A stretch of DNA of 64,000 bases, taken from assembly GCA_039583875.1 (NCBI GenBank), contig CM077155.1, forward strand, positions 10,267,516 to 10,331,515, given 5' to 3'. Below, one piece after another: positions 1 to 10,307 of this stretch. The translations under genes were made by a program, and so were the position numbers. The notes under the pieces are model-generated. The model was not told the DNA's origin and did no database searches. It worked only from the letters and a program-made list of their open reading frames with translations. Numbering within the stretch: position 1 is the first letter of the stretch; each line of letters starts with the position of its first letter. The stretch comes from Platanthera guangdongensis. Lineage: Eukaryota > Streptophyta > Magnoliopsida > Asparagales > Orchidaceae.

Positions 1-255
1 ACTCTTCCTGATTCGCCGATCTCGCTGATTGCCCTCCGTGGATCTCTCCTCTCTCTCTTCCGGGGATTTCTCCACAGTTTTGATCACTCATAGTCGGGTG
101 CACCTCCCGGGTGTTCGTCGTCCTTATCAAACTAACTCATCGTCTACGCTGTTAGGTAACCACATCCTCATCCTTACAAGAACTTTATTTCTAGTGTCGC
201 TTCCCTTTTGACTTTTGATTAAGCGTAGAGTAGGGATTCTCTCCCTAGGTTTGCA
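1..255 (+). other. Element B: leader upstream of ORF2
   Basis: This untranslated stretch precedes the accessory frame of element B. It aligns by eye with the leader of element C (about 38590-38774): both share the blocks ending in ctgttag/ccgttag and the gattaagcgtag segment just before the start codon. Bases 10-30 carry cgccga/ctcgctga motifs like the CCGCCGA array upstream of ORF2 in C, so the window probably opens inside that array. A possible 5'-UTR intron runs from AG|GT at 155/156 to CCCTAG at 248. Confidence 0.55.
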
Positions 256-1232
256 ATGGCTCCAAGGACAACCGCTGGACTGATCACTGGATGTGAGCTA
301 GTTCGAACAGGGTTCTCTCATGCCTCAGATGAATTCAGAAACATCATCCTTATGCTTGAAGAGGCTGGACTCTCATTCGTACTTGAGCATCCCTGTAAAA
401 TCATGGACAAGGAAGTGCTGGAGTTCTTTGCAACCGCAAAACTCCGGAATAATGACTCTCTCATCAAGAGCAAGATTGCAGGGGCAAAGATCAAGATGTC
501 TGCCAGCAAGCTGACCCACTTCCTGCAGCTCACTAGCTCGGCGCACGAGGATTATCTGGATGAACAGGACAAAACCAGGACTTTATTATTCAGTGGACTA
601 GCTCGAGGAACGAGGTCGATAAAGCGAAAGTACATGAATGAGGAGGGGAAACTTCTGTCAGACATCATTGGAAAAGTACTCATATGCAAGTCGGGCTCTC
701 ATAACCACATCTCTGCGGATATGTTCAAGATCCTGGTGGCAATTGTCTGCAGAAAAAGACTCAACTGGGGGGCATTGCTTTTTGAGAAGATAAAGGACAG
801 CCTTAGATCTCCTAGCTTTGGCCGAATCATCAGTCTGTATCTCAATCAGTTAAACGGAGATAAGTATGACATGAGTAAAGTTGTTCCCCTACATTACTTG
901 AAGAAAATGGACTCGAGTGTTTTTTACAGATGGGAGAGGCACATTGGGCAGGCTGTCGTAATAGAACAACAAGAAGCATCTCCAGATGAGGACGGCACTG
1001 TGGCTGATTCCGTAGTAATCCCCAGTGAAATTCTTGATGCATTGACTGCAGAAATTGAGGGGGAGCCTCTACCCACTGATGCTCATATCGTATCTGACAT
1101 CTCCCAGATAGCCAGAGATGCAGTGGCGAATATACAAGAAGAAAGTGAAGCTGTGCTGGAGAATGAGGAGGCCCTGAACCTGAACGATCTAGGAGCCGGA
1201 GGTGCTGTAGAGGAGACTGCTGACGAAGGGTT
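256..1232 (+). pseudogene. Element B accessory ORF2, N-terminal part, cut by insertion of element A
   Basis: The first 325 codons of the SIRE-type accessory frame are open. The reading frame runs on to 1251 only by entering the LTR of A. Residues 1-200 match the start of ORF2 in C (38775) almost residue for residue and resemble ORF2 of A and D. Conserved landmarks are LEHPCKI, the EEGKLLSDIIGKVLICK block and LLFEKIKDSLRSPSFGRIISLYL. From memory this region resembles the Pfam 'putative plant transposon protein' domain; a profile search is needed to confirm it. After residue 230 the protein becomes acidic and low in complexity. No signal peptide or membrane helix is visible. Element A is inserted after base 1232, and the rest of B resumes at 15584. 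The function is unknown. The start codon is supported by the conserved MAPRTTAG start in C. Confidence 0.8.
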
Positions 1233-1252
1233 TGAAAGATATAGTACCTAAA

Positions 1253-1278
1253 CACCTAGAGGGGGGGGTGAATAGGTG
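1253..1278 (-). other. CACCTA-C(n)-TAGGTG hairpin near the U5 end of the A 3' LTR
   Basis: Arms CACCTA (1253-1258) and TAGGTG (1273-1278) flank a run of eight G on the plus strand, which is C on the element strand. The same structure lies about 25-30 bp from the LTR end in the other A LTR (12472-12497) and in B and C. Confidence 0.75.
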
Positions 1279-1552
1279 ACCAAATTCTTTTTAACTTTTA
1301 AGGCAGAATGCAACTTATAATTACAGAATTTAAGCTACTATTGCACAGCAATCACACAGCATTCACAGCAAACCACAATCACAGCAGACACAGAGTTTTA
1401 TAGTGGTTCCCCAAGCTTTAGGTACATCCACTTTCCCTCTTCGCCTATCTAGCAGTGTACTAGATTCGGCCAAACTTCTCCACTAACTCAGAACCCAAAA
1501 TAGGCTCCTACACCTCAGGCCCAAGGCCCTACAACTCAGCTTTACCACAAAG

Positions 1553-1664
1553 CTTACACTCAGCCACAAAGGCCTACACTCAACCACCAAGGCCTACACT
1601 CAGCCGCCAAGGACTACACTCAGCCACCAAGGCCTACACTCAGCCACCAAGGCCTACACTCAGA
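1553..1664. repeat. 20-bp tandem repeat in the A LTR
   Basis: About five to six imperfect copies of a 20-bp unit containing ggcctacactcagcc. The corresponding array in the other LTR is at 12773-12884 with the same copy number, so it predates this insertion. Confidence 0.85.
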
Positions 1665-2108
1665 GATTTAACTCTCCTACCCTCAGCCTTTATAATTGCA
1701 GGCTTACAAGACTCAGATCCAAAAGATCCTACAAGATAAAAATGATTACAATAATGTTAACTCAACACCTCAGAGAATAGAGAGATGATATGTGAGTTTC
1801 TTGATGAGTTCTTGGAAGAACTCAGCTGAAATCAATCTGACTTAGCTTTCTTCAAAGCTTCTTGAAAGTAGAACTCAATAAGATTGACTCCTTCTGCAGT
1901 TGATCCTTGATCTCTGCCACTTAGGATTCAGAATAAATCTGAACTCTTCTTCTCAGTCTGGTTCCAACAACTGATTTCTTGGATGGAGCTCTCTCTCTCT
2001 CTCCAACTTCTTAGATCTGCACGTGAAAGCTAGATCTTCTTCTTGTTAATGATTACTTGGACTCTTGTTCAATCTTCTCAACTCCTGTTTCTGTAGACTG
2101 TATGAGCC

Positions 2109-2116
2109 TATTTATA
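2109..2116 (-). promoter_or_regulatory. TATA box of the A 3' LTR
   Basis: TATAAATA followed by GG on the minus strand, about 130 bp downstream (in element sense) of the GTGTCGACAC array. The same 8-mer occupies the equivalent place in the other LTR families of this window. Confidence 0.75.
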
Positions 2117-2247
2117 GGCCTTCTTCATGGTAACCGGCTGGTCCGGCTCATAACTGTTTTCTGACAACTCTGACAGGTGCTGTAGACGGCTGGAACGGCA
2201 GCTGTCAAGTCATCCAGTCAGTTCTTGAAAATTCTCTAACTATCTGA

Positions 2248-3366
2248 AAGTGTCGAGACTTTCTGTCTTTAAGTGTCAACACTTATAGACCAAGTGTCGA
2301 CACAAGTTGTCTAAGTGTCGACACTAGTCTACAAGGTGTCGACACAACTCCTTGTGTTGTAATTTCTATGTCTCGACATAGCTTCTTCTTCAGGTGTCAA
2401 CACTGATAATGTGTGTCGACACAAGTCCTTGTACTTCAGTGTTTTGCTGAATTCTTCTAAGTGTCAACACAACACCTTTGTGTCGACACATCTTCATGTG
2501 TTGATCTTGTCAGTGTCGACACTGCTTCTTGGTGTCGACACTTGTCTTCAGTGTTGATACTTGCTGAGTGTCGAGACAGCTCCTTGTGTCGACACTTGAT
2601 TCTTCTGTTGAGACTTTAGCTGAGTGTCGACACATCCCCTTAGTGTCGACACTTGTACTTAGAATATTTTGTTGATCTTGCTGTTCTTCGCTAAGTGTCG
2701 ACATAGCTCCATGTGTCGACACTTTCTTCAAGTGTTGAGTCTTCAGCTGAGTGTCGACACATACTGTCTTGTGTCGACACTTTCTTTAAGTGTTAACTCT
2801 TCTGTTGTGTGTTGACACTTTGTTCTGGGTGTCGACACTTACTTCAAGTGCTGACTCTTTTGTTGTGTGTCGACACATTGTTATGGGTGTCGACACTTAC
2901 TTCAAGTGCTGACTCTTCTGTTGTGTGTCGACACATTGTTCTGGGTGTCGACACTTACTTCAAGTGCTGACTCTTCTGTTGAGTGTCGACACATTGTTCT
3001 GGATGTCGACACTTACTTCAAGTGTTGACTCTTATGTTGAGTGTCGACACATTTTTCTGGGTGTCGACACTTATACTTAGTCTCTGCTAACTTTTGCTGA
3101 GTGTCGACACAGCTCCAAGTGTCGACACGTTCTGGTGTAGACACAGTTCTTCTAGGTGTCGACACTGCTGCTAAGTGTCGACACAGCTTTACTGCACTTT
3201 TCTTCACTGAGTGTCGACACAGCTCCTTGTGTCGACACTTTCTGTCTGGTGTCGACTCAGCATCCCTGGTGTCGACACAATGACTCCAAGTGTCGACACT
3301 GCTTGCCTGGGTGTCGACACAAGTCTTCTTAAGTGTCGACACTTTCCCTCTGGGTGTCGACACATG
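2248..3366. repeat. Array of GTGTCGACAC palindromes in the A 3' LTR
   Basis: I count about 33 exact tgtcgaca cores, most within the 10-bp palindrome GTGTCGACAC, plus decayed versions such as gtgtcgagac, gtgtcaacac and gtgttgacac. Spacing is irregular, mostly 15-40 bp, and the spacers differ in sequence. The core contains a SalI site (GTCGAC) and one CpG. In element orientation the array lies in U3, upstream of the TATA box. Confidence 0.93.
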
Positions 3367-3508
3367 GACTTAGAAACTTTTTGCTTCATTCCTACAAATA
3401 CTTAACCTGCACAAGTAACTCAAAGTACATCAAATACATTTTGATGTATATCATTGAGTTGGGTGAGGCTTCTTCAAATCAGGTACATTTAAACCAATGT
3501 ACCCAACA

Positions 3509-3524
3509 ATCTCCCCCTATTTGG
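3509..3524 (-). other. Element A polypurine tract
   Basis: On the minus strand a purine run, AAATAGGGGGAGAT, ends exactly where the 3' LTR begins with TGTTGGG. It would prime plus-strand synthesis. B (15996-16009) and C (41317-41331) have nearly the same tract. Confidence 0.88.
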
Positions 3525-3642
3525 AGAAGTCATAACCCTTAGTCAATGATATACACCATTCATAATTAAATTACAAAATGATGTAAAGCAGGATTATATA
3601 CAGCAGGGTAAACATAAACATGTATCAATCACACATGTATTC

Positions 3643-3742
3643 ATAGACATCATCATAGAACAAATATGAAATAGACATAGACATCATCATAGAACAAATA
3701 TGAAATAGACATAGACATCATCACAGAACAAATATGAAATAG
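3643..3742. repeat. 34-bp tandem repeat, three copies, in the A 3' internal region
   Basis: Three copies of a 34-bp unit starting atagacatcatcatagaac. The third differs by at least one base. The duplicated internal fragment carries the same three copies at 14859-14958. The rest of 3525-3974 is AT-rich, contains the decayed C-terminal tail of ORF2, and shows nothing else I recognise. Confidence 0.85.
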
Positions 3743-3974
3743 ATTTAACATATAACACATTGTTCTAATATCTGTCATATTCATTTTCAGAAGTTCACAA
3801 AATGTTTTACATCAAAAAGATTACAAAGTAAACTTCAAGAAAATTCTAATTCTATTTCTGTTCTGGCTCCTTAATCACTATTCCTTTTCCAGCTTGAACT
3901 TTAGCTTGAAGAGGAGCTTCAGCAACTTCAGCATCAGCATGCTTCTTGCCTTTCAAGTCTTTCTTCTTAAGCCC

Positions 3975-6647
3975 TTATGCTTTAATCTTCTTCCTTTCAA
4001 AGTAATGGTAAGGCTTAGGAAAGTACTTACTAGGCTCCTGAGCAGTAGGATGTAGCTTTCCCATCTTGGCCTTCCTTCTATATTGAACTATTGCCTCCTG
4101 TCTTGACTCATGTTTTCTCCATTCAGCCTCAGAAAACCATTTGTTCCTGTCATGCACATTATCTTTGGTAGCTTTCCAGGCAGTCAATATAATGTTTCTA
4201 GAGGTAGGGCTCCACTGCTCAAAGTCTGGTCTTTGTTCAGCTTGTTCCCTAAACCTCTTCTTAGACAATCTAGTCTCTTCTTCTTTCTGCAGTGCTTCTT
4301 GCATAGCTTCAGAAATAGGATGAACAACTTTCTCAATAATGACATTTTCCTTACCCCCAGGGGGGCTATACATGGACTGTACATCTGCATGAATCATGTC
4401 AAAATCTGGAGGAGGATAAATGACTTGAGCTACTTCAGGTTGCTCCCCTCCTAGATAGGCAGGATGAATACCAGATTCAGCAACATTATCATCATCACAA
4501 AGAGGAGGATATCCAAGAGTTGCTCTGATAGAATTTGAGATCCACTTGGCATGATCAGAGCTGGCTTTGACTAAAACCCTCTCCCCCTTTATGACTTCTC
4601 TTTCTATATGATCTCTGACATCATCTTTCTGAAATCTCACTTGATTATCCAAATAATTAACTCCATATTTAAAGAAAGGTTTTAACCTTTGGACTTTGTC
4701 AGTTATGATCTTTTGAGATTCTTGAATGGCAGTCTTAATAGCAGTGATTTCTCCTTGGAATACTTTGTCAAATTCATCTTTAGCAAGAGCAGTAGAAGTA
4801 GAAGGTCCAGCAGCTTGGTTCTTTAATTCTGTGACAATAGCATTGTGAGATGCTGTCAAATTGTCATTCATTCTGATTTGGTTTTCAAGGACATAGCCTT
4901 GCTTCAATGCTATGTCATCGACTTGAGCCTTAATCTTTTCTTGATGTATAGCCAAGTACACCACTGCATTCCCACCCTTGTGAAAGCAGTCTGTCATTTC
5001 TTTTTTGTTAAGATTCATTTCAAATCTTATTGACTTTATATCTTGGGCCAGATTAAACTGCAATGATTTCTGTCCTTCATCCACATAAGTTTCTATGGAT
5101 TTTCTATGCTCATCAAGTTTAATTTGCAGTGCAACCATTAAAGCACTATAATCAAAAGCTGGAGCTGTCTGAACTATAGGCTGTGGAGCAACAGTTTGCA
5201 AAGCCTTCTTATAACTCTTGCTTCTTCTTCTGAAGACCTGAATTTTCTTCTTCTTTGCCCTTGCAATCTCCTCATCTTTAGAGGCAGATGTGCTGGCAAT
5301 TTCTACCCTCTCCTTAGGGCTTGGGGGCCTCTCAGTCTGCACATCTGGTGCCTTCACAGTTTCTTGTCTTGCAGTCTCTTCAAGAATTTGTACTTGCTCC
5401 CCCTCAACTAGAGCATTTTCTCCCTCAGCAGCAGCATTGTCCTTGTCAAAATCTTGTTGATCCAGATTTAGAAATAAACCTTCCATTGTATACTCTTGTG
5501 GAGAATGAGCTGGACAAACGCTGGGCTCATCAACCACTGGATCAGATACATCTTGGACTATAACAGATGTGTCTTCTAGGACAACATCTGGGACTTAGTT
5601 ATTCAGCTGAATTTGCTGATGAACATCAGACAAATCAGTATCTTCTATAGGAAAAACTAAAGCATTTAGTTCAGAGATTACCTCTAGGATGATGTTGGTT
5701 GCTTGTTCACTTTCTAGTGTAGTTGGTTCTTCTACAACTAGATGCTCCCCCTTGATTTCAACAACATTTTGAGGAGTTGGAGACTTCATAGCAGTCTCTT
5801 CTTCATTCTCATCAGATGAGAAGACAACTTGCTCTTCACTTTCAGAGCTGCTAGTTGGAACCTGAGCTATTGGGGCAATCTTCCTTTTCTTCTTTGGAGG
5901 TGATACTTTCTCAGGAACTATCTTCTCAGGGGTTGGCATCTCTTTAGACAACACCCTGTCCCATCTAGAGAATATTCTCAGATCCATTTTCCTCATATGA
6001 TTTATTTTACTTCCAGCAGCCTGACTCATAACTTCAGGCATAACACCTGCTAGGTAAAGACTTAAAATTCTGCCTAAGTTGGGCTTCTTTAGGCTTTCCT
6101 TGATTTTCTCAAACACTATAACTGACCAGTCAATGTTTAGAGTGAAGATAATCCTGGTCATAATATTGAACATAGAGGCAGATATCCTATCATGCCCTCC
6201 TGGCTTACTGAGAATTACTTTGCCAACTATCTCAGAAAGGAATTTCCCTTGACTATTCATTCCCTTCCTGTTAAACACAGATCCTATCTTCATCTTAGAA
6301 TCCAGACCACACCATGTTAGAGCTTCCCTGGTCTTTGAAGCAGTAACCTCATCTTCTTCTTTATTTCTTGGCAACTGAAGTACCTTTCTCAGACTTTTTG
6401 GTGAAATCTTATCCTTTCCTCCATGAACTCTGGATTTGATCTTGTATCCAGATTCGTCCACTTCAGCTCCATTGAGGAATTCCAGTACCCCTTTCTTCCA
6501 TATTTTAGTAGGTTCTGAAACAAGATATTCTAACCCTGAATCTTCTACTAGGGTTATCACATTCTTGATTTCTTGATCGGCATCCTCAAAAGCATTGCGC
6601 ACCAGCTCGGAACCTTCGTTGACGTTCCCCTCTAGCTTAGGTGTCAT
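3975..6647 (-). pseudogene. Element A accessory ORF2 (SIRE 'env-like' position), about 890 codons with one internal stop
   Basis: Two open stretches (6647-5595 and 5537-3975) lie in the same frame, separated by one TAA at 5595-5597. Residues 1-220 form the conserved N-terminal domain shared with B, C and D (EGSELVRNAFEDADQEIKNV, MNSQGKFLSEIVGKVILSK, VFEKIKESLKKPNLGRILSLYL). A basic stretch (PPKKKRK) that could be a nuclear localisation signal follows at about residue 250. An acidic region and a long helical, probably coiled-coil segment come next. The C-terminus has WSPTSRNIIL and YFPKPYHYFERKK, matched in C and D. The frame ends early at 3975: the duplicated copy at 15094 reads on for about 24 more codons. 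I see no signal peptide or membrane helix, so a viral envelope role is unsupported. The function is unknown; a nuclear or nucleic-acid-related role is inference only. Confidence 0.8.
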
Positions 6648-6715
6648 TAGGGTTTGAAGAATTTGTCTTGAGAGAAGAGAGGTATCGACACAGAATTTTG
6701 GTCTCGAAACTTTGA

Positions 6716-7125
6716 AAGCGTGTCGACAAACTAAGACAAAACTCTATTTATACCTTTCTAATTTTGAAGATGAAAAGGCGGGCAGCTAACTTAAATTGTG
6801 TCGACACTGGCAATAAGTGTCGACACTGACTTATAATGTCTCGACACATGTGTGTCGACATAAGTTTAGTCAACAGATTTTATGTGTCGACACTTGTTTA
6901 TGTGTCGACACCACACAACTCGACATATAGTCGAGACTTTACTTAGAGAATTCTGAGTAAAACTTAAGTGTCGACACCACTTTGGATGTGTCGACACCTA
7001 CTTGACATGTGTCGACACTAATATTCTGAAGTGTCGACACCAACTTCCTAGATGTGTCGACACCTTTTTCCTGAAGTGTCGACACCTACTTTCTGTGTCG
7101 ACACAGAAATCTCTATGTGTCGACA
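6716..7125. repeat. Internal GTGTCGACAC array between pol and ORF2 of element A
   Basis: About 12 exact tgtcgacac motifs plus variants, at the same type of spacing as in the LTR. The array fills the gap between the pol stop (7159) and ORF2 (6647) and surrounds a TATAAATA box at 6745-6752. It is not simply part of an LTR: the sequence between motifs differs from the LTR array. Confidence 0.9.
6745..6752 (-). promoter_or_regulatory. Putative internal TATA box upstream of ORF2 in element A
   Basis: TATAAATA (with following G) on the minus strand, about 98 bp upstream of the ORF2 start codon and just downstream of most of the internal palindrome array. The arrangement array-TATA-leader-ATG mirrors the LTR. 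Promoter activity is inferred. Confidence 0.6.
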
Positions 7126-7158
7126 CCTTTTTACTTAGCCATTTCCAATTCTGTAAAC

Positions 7159-10100
7159 TTACTCTAAGTTTATCATTCCTAGTTCAACTTTAAATCTATT
7201 GAACTTAGCTTCTTCTAGGGGCTTAGTATACATATTAGCTAGTTGATTATCTGTTCTAACATATTCCAATAAAATATCTTCTCTTTCTACATGCTCCCTA
7301 AGAAAATGATATTTAATTTCAATATGTTTTGTTCTACTATGAGATACATGATTATTAGCTATTGAAATAACACTAGTAGAATCACAAAAGAGTGGAGTTC
7401 TACTTACCTGAATTCCATAGTCCTCAAGCTGATGTTGTATCCATAAAAGTTGAGCACAGCAACTTCCTGCAGCCATATATTCTGACTCTGCAGTGGAGAT
7501 AGCCACACTTGTTTGCTTTTTGCTACTCCATGAAATTAGTCTCTCACCTAGGAATTGACAGGTTCCAGTAGTGCTTTTTCTATCTTCTTTGCAACCTGCA
7601 AAGTGTGCATCTGAATAACCTGTTAGTTCAAAATCCTCATTCCTAGGGTACCAGAGACCTAGATAGGGAGTGCCATTTAGATATCTCAATATTCTTTTGA
7701 CTACTGTCAAATGAGACTCTTTAGGGCAGGCTTGATACCTTGTACAGACACATGTAGCATACATGATATCTGGTCTACTTGTAGTCAAGTATAATAGGGA
7801 GCCAACTATCCCTCTATACAAGGTTTCATCTACAAGTTTCCCTGCATCATCCTTGCTAAGAGACATACTTGACCCCATAAGAGTCTTCATGGTACTGGAT
7901 GAATCCATACCATACTTCCTTATGAGTTCTAGGGTGAACTTGGACTGACAAATGGATAAACCATTCTCAGTCTGTTTAACTTGGAGACCCAAGAAAAACT
8001 TTAGCTCTCCCATACTACTCATCTCAAATTGACCTTGCATAAGTTTTGCAAACTTTTTGCAAAGGCTGCTTTCAGTAGACCCAAATATAATGTCATCTAC
8101 ATATATTTGTACTAGTATAACTTTGCCTCTAGATTCCCTAAGGAATAGAGTCTTATCTATTTTCCCCCTTGAGAACTTGTTCTCAATGAGGAAACTAGAT
8201 AGGGTATCATACCAAGCCCTAGGGGCTTGTTTTAATCCATATAAAGCTTTCCTAAGTCTATAAACATGATTAGGTAGAGTTGAATCAACAAAACCTGATG
8301 GCTGTTCCACATAGACTTCCTCTTTTAGATTACCATTCAGAAATGCTGATTTGACATCCATCTGGTAAACTTTGAATCCTTGAAAGGTTGCATAGGCAAG
8401 AAACATCCTTATGACTTCAAGTCTGGCTACTAGAGCAAAGGTTTGATCAAAGTCAATACCTTCTTCTTGCATATATCCTTTAGCAACCAATCTTGCTTTA
8501 TTCTTAATGATGACCCCTTGTTCATCCATCTTATTCCTGTAGATCCACTTGGTTCCTATTATATTGTGGTCTTTAGGTTTAGGAACAAGTTCCCAGACCT
8601 TGCACCTCTTGAACTGATTCAGTTCTTCTTGCATTGCTTCAGTCCATTGTGGATCTAGAATGGCTTCTTCAAACTTCTTTGGTTCAACTTGAGATAGGAA
8701 ACTGGAGTAGATTGCTGCATTCAGATTTCTGCTCCTTGTTTGTACCCCTTGTCTTGGATCACCAATGATCTGCTCTACTGGATGATCTCTAAGATGCCTA
8801 TTGGCTGGAGGCATCCTGACTTCTGGTTGAACCTCTTCAGTTCCTTCATCTTGCTGCACTCCTTGTACTTCTTCTGCATAAGGTATATGTAGGACTCCCC
8901 CTGGACAGCAGCCACTATCTTCTTCTATAGTGAGCTTGTCCATCTTCTTTGTTATACCTGTGGAGCTGCATACACTACTAGACAACTCATTGTTAATAAG
9001 TTTAGTCTCATCAAATACTACATGTACAGATTCTTCTACAACTAGTGTAGACAAGTTGTAGATTCTATAAGCCTTACTGTTATTACTGTACCCAACAAAA
9101 ATTCCCTCTTGGGACTTTGCAGCAAACTTAGTCAAGTAAGATTTCTCATTGTTAAGTATGAAGCACTTACAACCAAAGATCCTGAAGTAGGATAGGTTTG
9201 GTTTCCTGCCTTTCACAACCTCATAGGGGGTCTTGTTGAGGCTTTTAGTGATGGTAGCCCTATTTATAACATGGCATGCAGTATTAACTGCTTCAGCCCA
9301 GAAATATTCTGGTAGTAATGTATCACTTAATAGGGTCCTTCCAGCCTCAATCAAGGTCCTATTCTTCCTCTCAGCAATGTCATTTTGCTGAGGTGTTCTA
9401 GGTGAAGAAAACTCTTGAAATATCCCAAATTCTTCACATAGTTTTGTCATGCTATCAGACTGAAATTCAGTACCATGGTCACTTCTAATCTTGACCACTG
9501 TACTTTTTAGTTCATTCTGAATTTGCTTGACAAAGCTATAGAAGATAATAGGTGTTTCAGATTTTTATCTTAAGAAGAACACTCAGGAAAACCTTGAGTA
9601 GTCATCTACAACTACAAAGGTATAGAACTTCCTTCCTATGCTGTGAACTGGCATTGGACCAAAGAGATCCATATGCAAGAGGTATAAACACCTCACAGCA
9701 TCTTTGTTTTCTATGCTTCTAAAGGTGGATCTAGTCTGCTTGCCCTTTTGACAAGCAGAGCAGATACCATCTTTAACACACTTAACTTGAGGACCATTCC
9801 TCACTAACTCTTTGCTAAAGAGTTTGCCAATAGTCTTGTAGTTAAGATGGGCTAGCCTCTTGTGCTATTTGACAAAATGAGAGACTGTCTCATCAGCTAC
9901 AAGACACACTGGAGAACCATTGTTCTCAACCATAATGTCTAAGCAGTAGACATTCCTTTTCCTATATCCAGTCAAAATGATCTCTTGATCAGTTGACCTC
10001 TTGATATGACAACCATCTTTAACAAATGAGATGTCATACCCTACATCACTTAATTGACTTATACTTATTAGGTTGTGTTTCAACCCTTTAACATAAGCCA

Positions 10101-10304
10101 CTTGAGTAATGGTAACCAAGTTACTAGAAATGTTACCAAATGTTTGATGATTCTTTTTTCAGAACCACCAAAGGTGACTTTTGGACCATCTTTGATTGGA
10201 ATGTAGTCCCTTAGTAATCCTCTAGTTCCAGTCATATGTCTGGAACATCCACTGTCCAAGTACCATGTTGGGGCATGGCCACTTGGACTCACCTGCAAAA
10301 CAGA
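7159..10304 (-). pseudogene. Element A pol: protease, integrase, reverse transcriptase, RNase H
   Basis: Domains in order on the minus strand: aspartic protease with WYLDSGCSRHMTG (about 10240); GAG-pre-integrase with a C-x2-C pair; integrase core with all three acidic residues ([26 protein letters not shown]); copia RT with [10 protein letters not shown]; and RNase H with [13 protein letters not shown] and CDSTS. A TYTKPLEE-like end and LGMINLE close the frame at 7159. Defects are one frameshift near 10150 at a short T-run, a TAG after VSHFVK (9862-9864), and TGA and TAA codons between 9550 and 9585. Two of these stops sit where relatives have Trp, as expected of C-to-T decay of methylated DNA. 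The 779-codon stretch 9498-7159 is uninterrupted. Confidence 0.93.
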
Positions 10305-10307
10305 TTA
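10287..10307 (-). promoter_or_regulatory. Gag stop codon with adjoining splice-like CAG|GTGAGT
   Basis: The gag frame ends with TAA (10305-10307) and pol continues in the same frame. Directly after the stop comes TCTGTTTTGCAG and then GTGAGT, which fits both a 3' acceptor and, better, a consensus plant 5' donor. C (37448-37463) and D (21008-21029) have the same layout. Use as a splice site is inference. Confidence 0.45.

Larger units (their letters stand above)
1233..3508 (-). repeat. Element A 3' LTR
   Basis: The 2276-bp LTR reads TGTTGGG...TCTTTCA on the element strand. It pairs with 12452-14724 (2273 bp), and the two differ by scattered substitutions and a few small indels. It abuts B ORF2 sequence on the left (last flanking bases gggtt) and the polypurine tract of A on the right. 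It contains a GTGTCGACAC array, a TATA box, a 20-bp tandem repeat and a conserved poly-C hairpin near the U5 end. Confidence 0.95.

Noticed and set aside
2510..3363. Minus-strand open frames rich in VDT/CRH/VST tripeptides (also 13726-14605)
   Set aside because: They are translations of the GTGTCGACAC array in its three frames. The repeat has no stop codon in several frames, so open frames arise by composition.
2248..3366. CRISPR-like appearance (regular palindromic repeats with varied spacers)
   Set aside because: Repeats are only 10 bp, spacing is irregular, the array lies inside plant LTRs in two copies, and there are no cas genes.
3975..6647. Retroviral envelope protein
   Set aside because: Position after pol suggests it, but I see no signal peptide, transmembrane helix or fusion-peptide-like segment in any of the copies.
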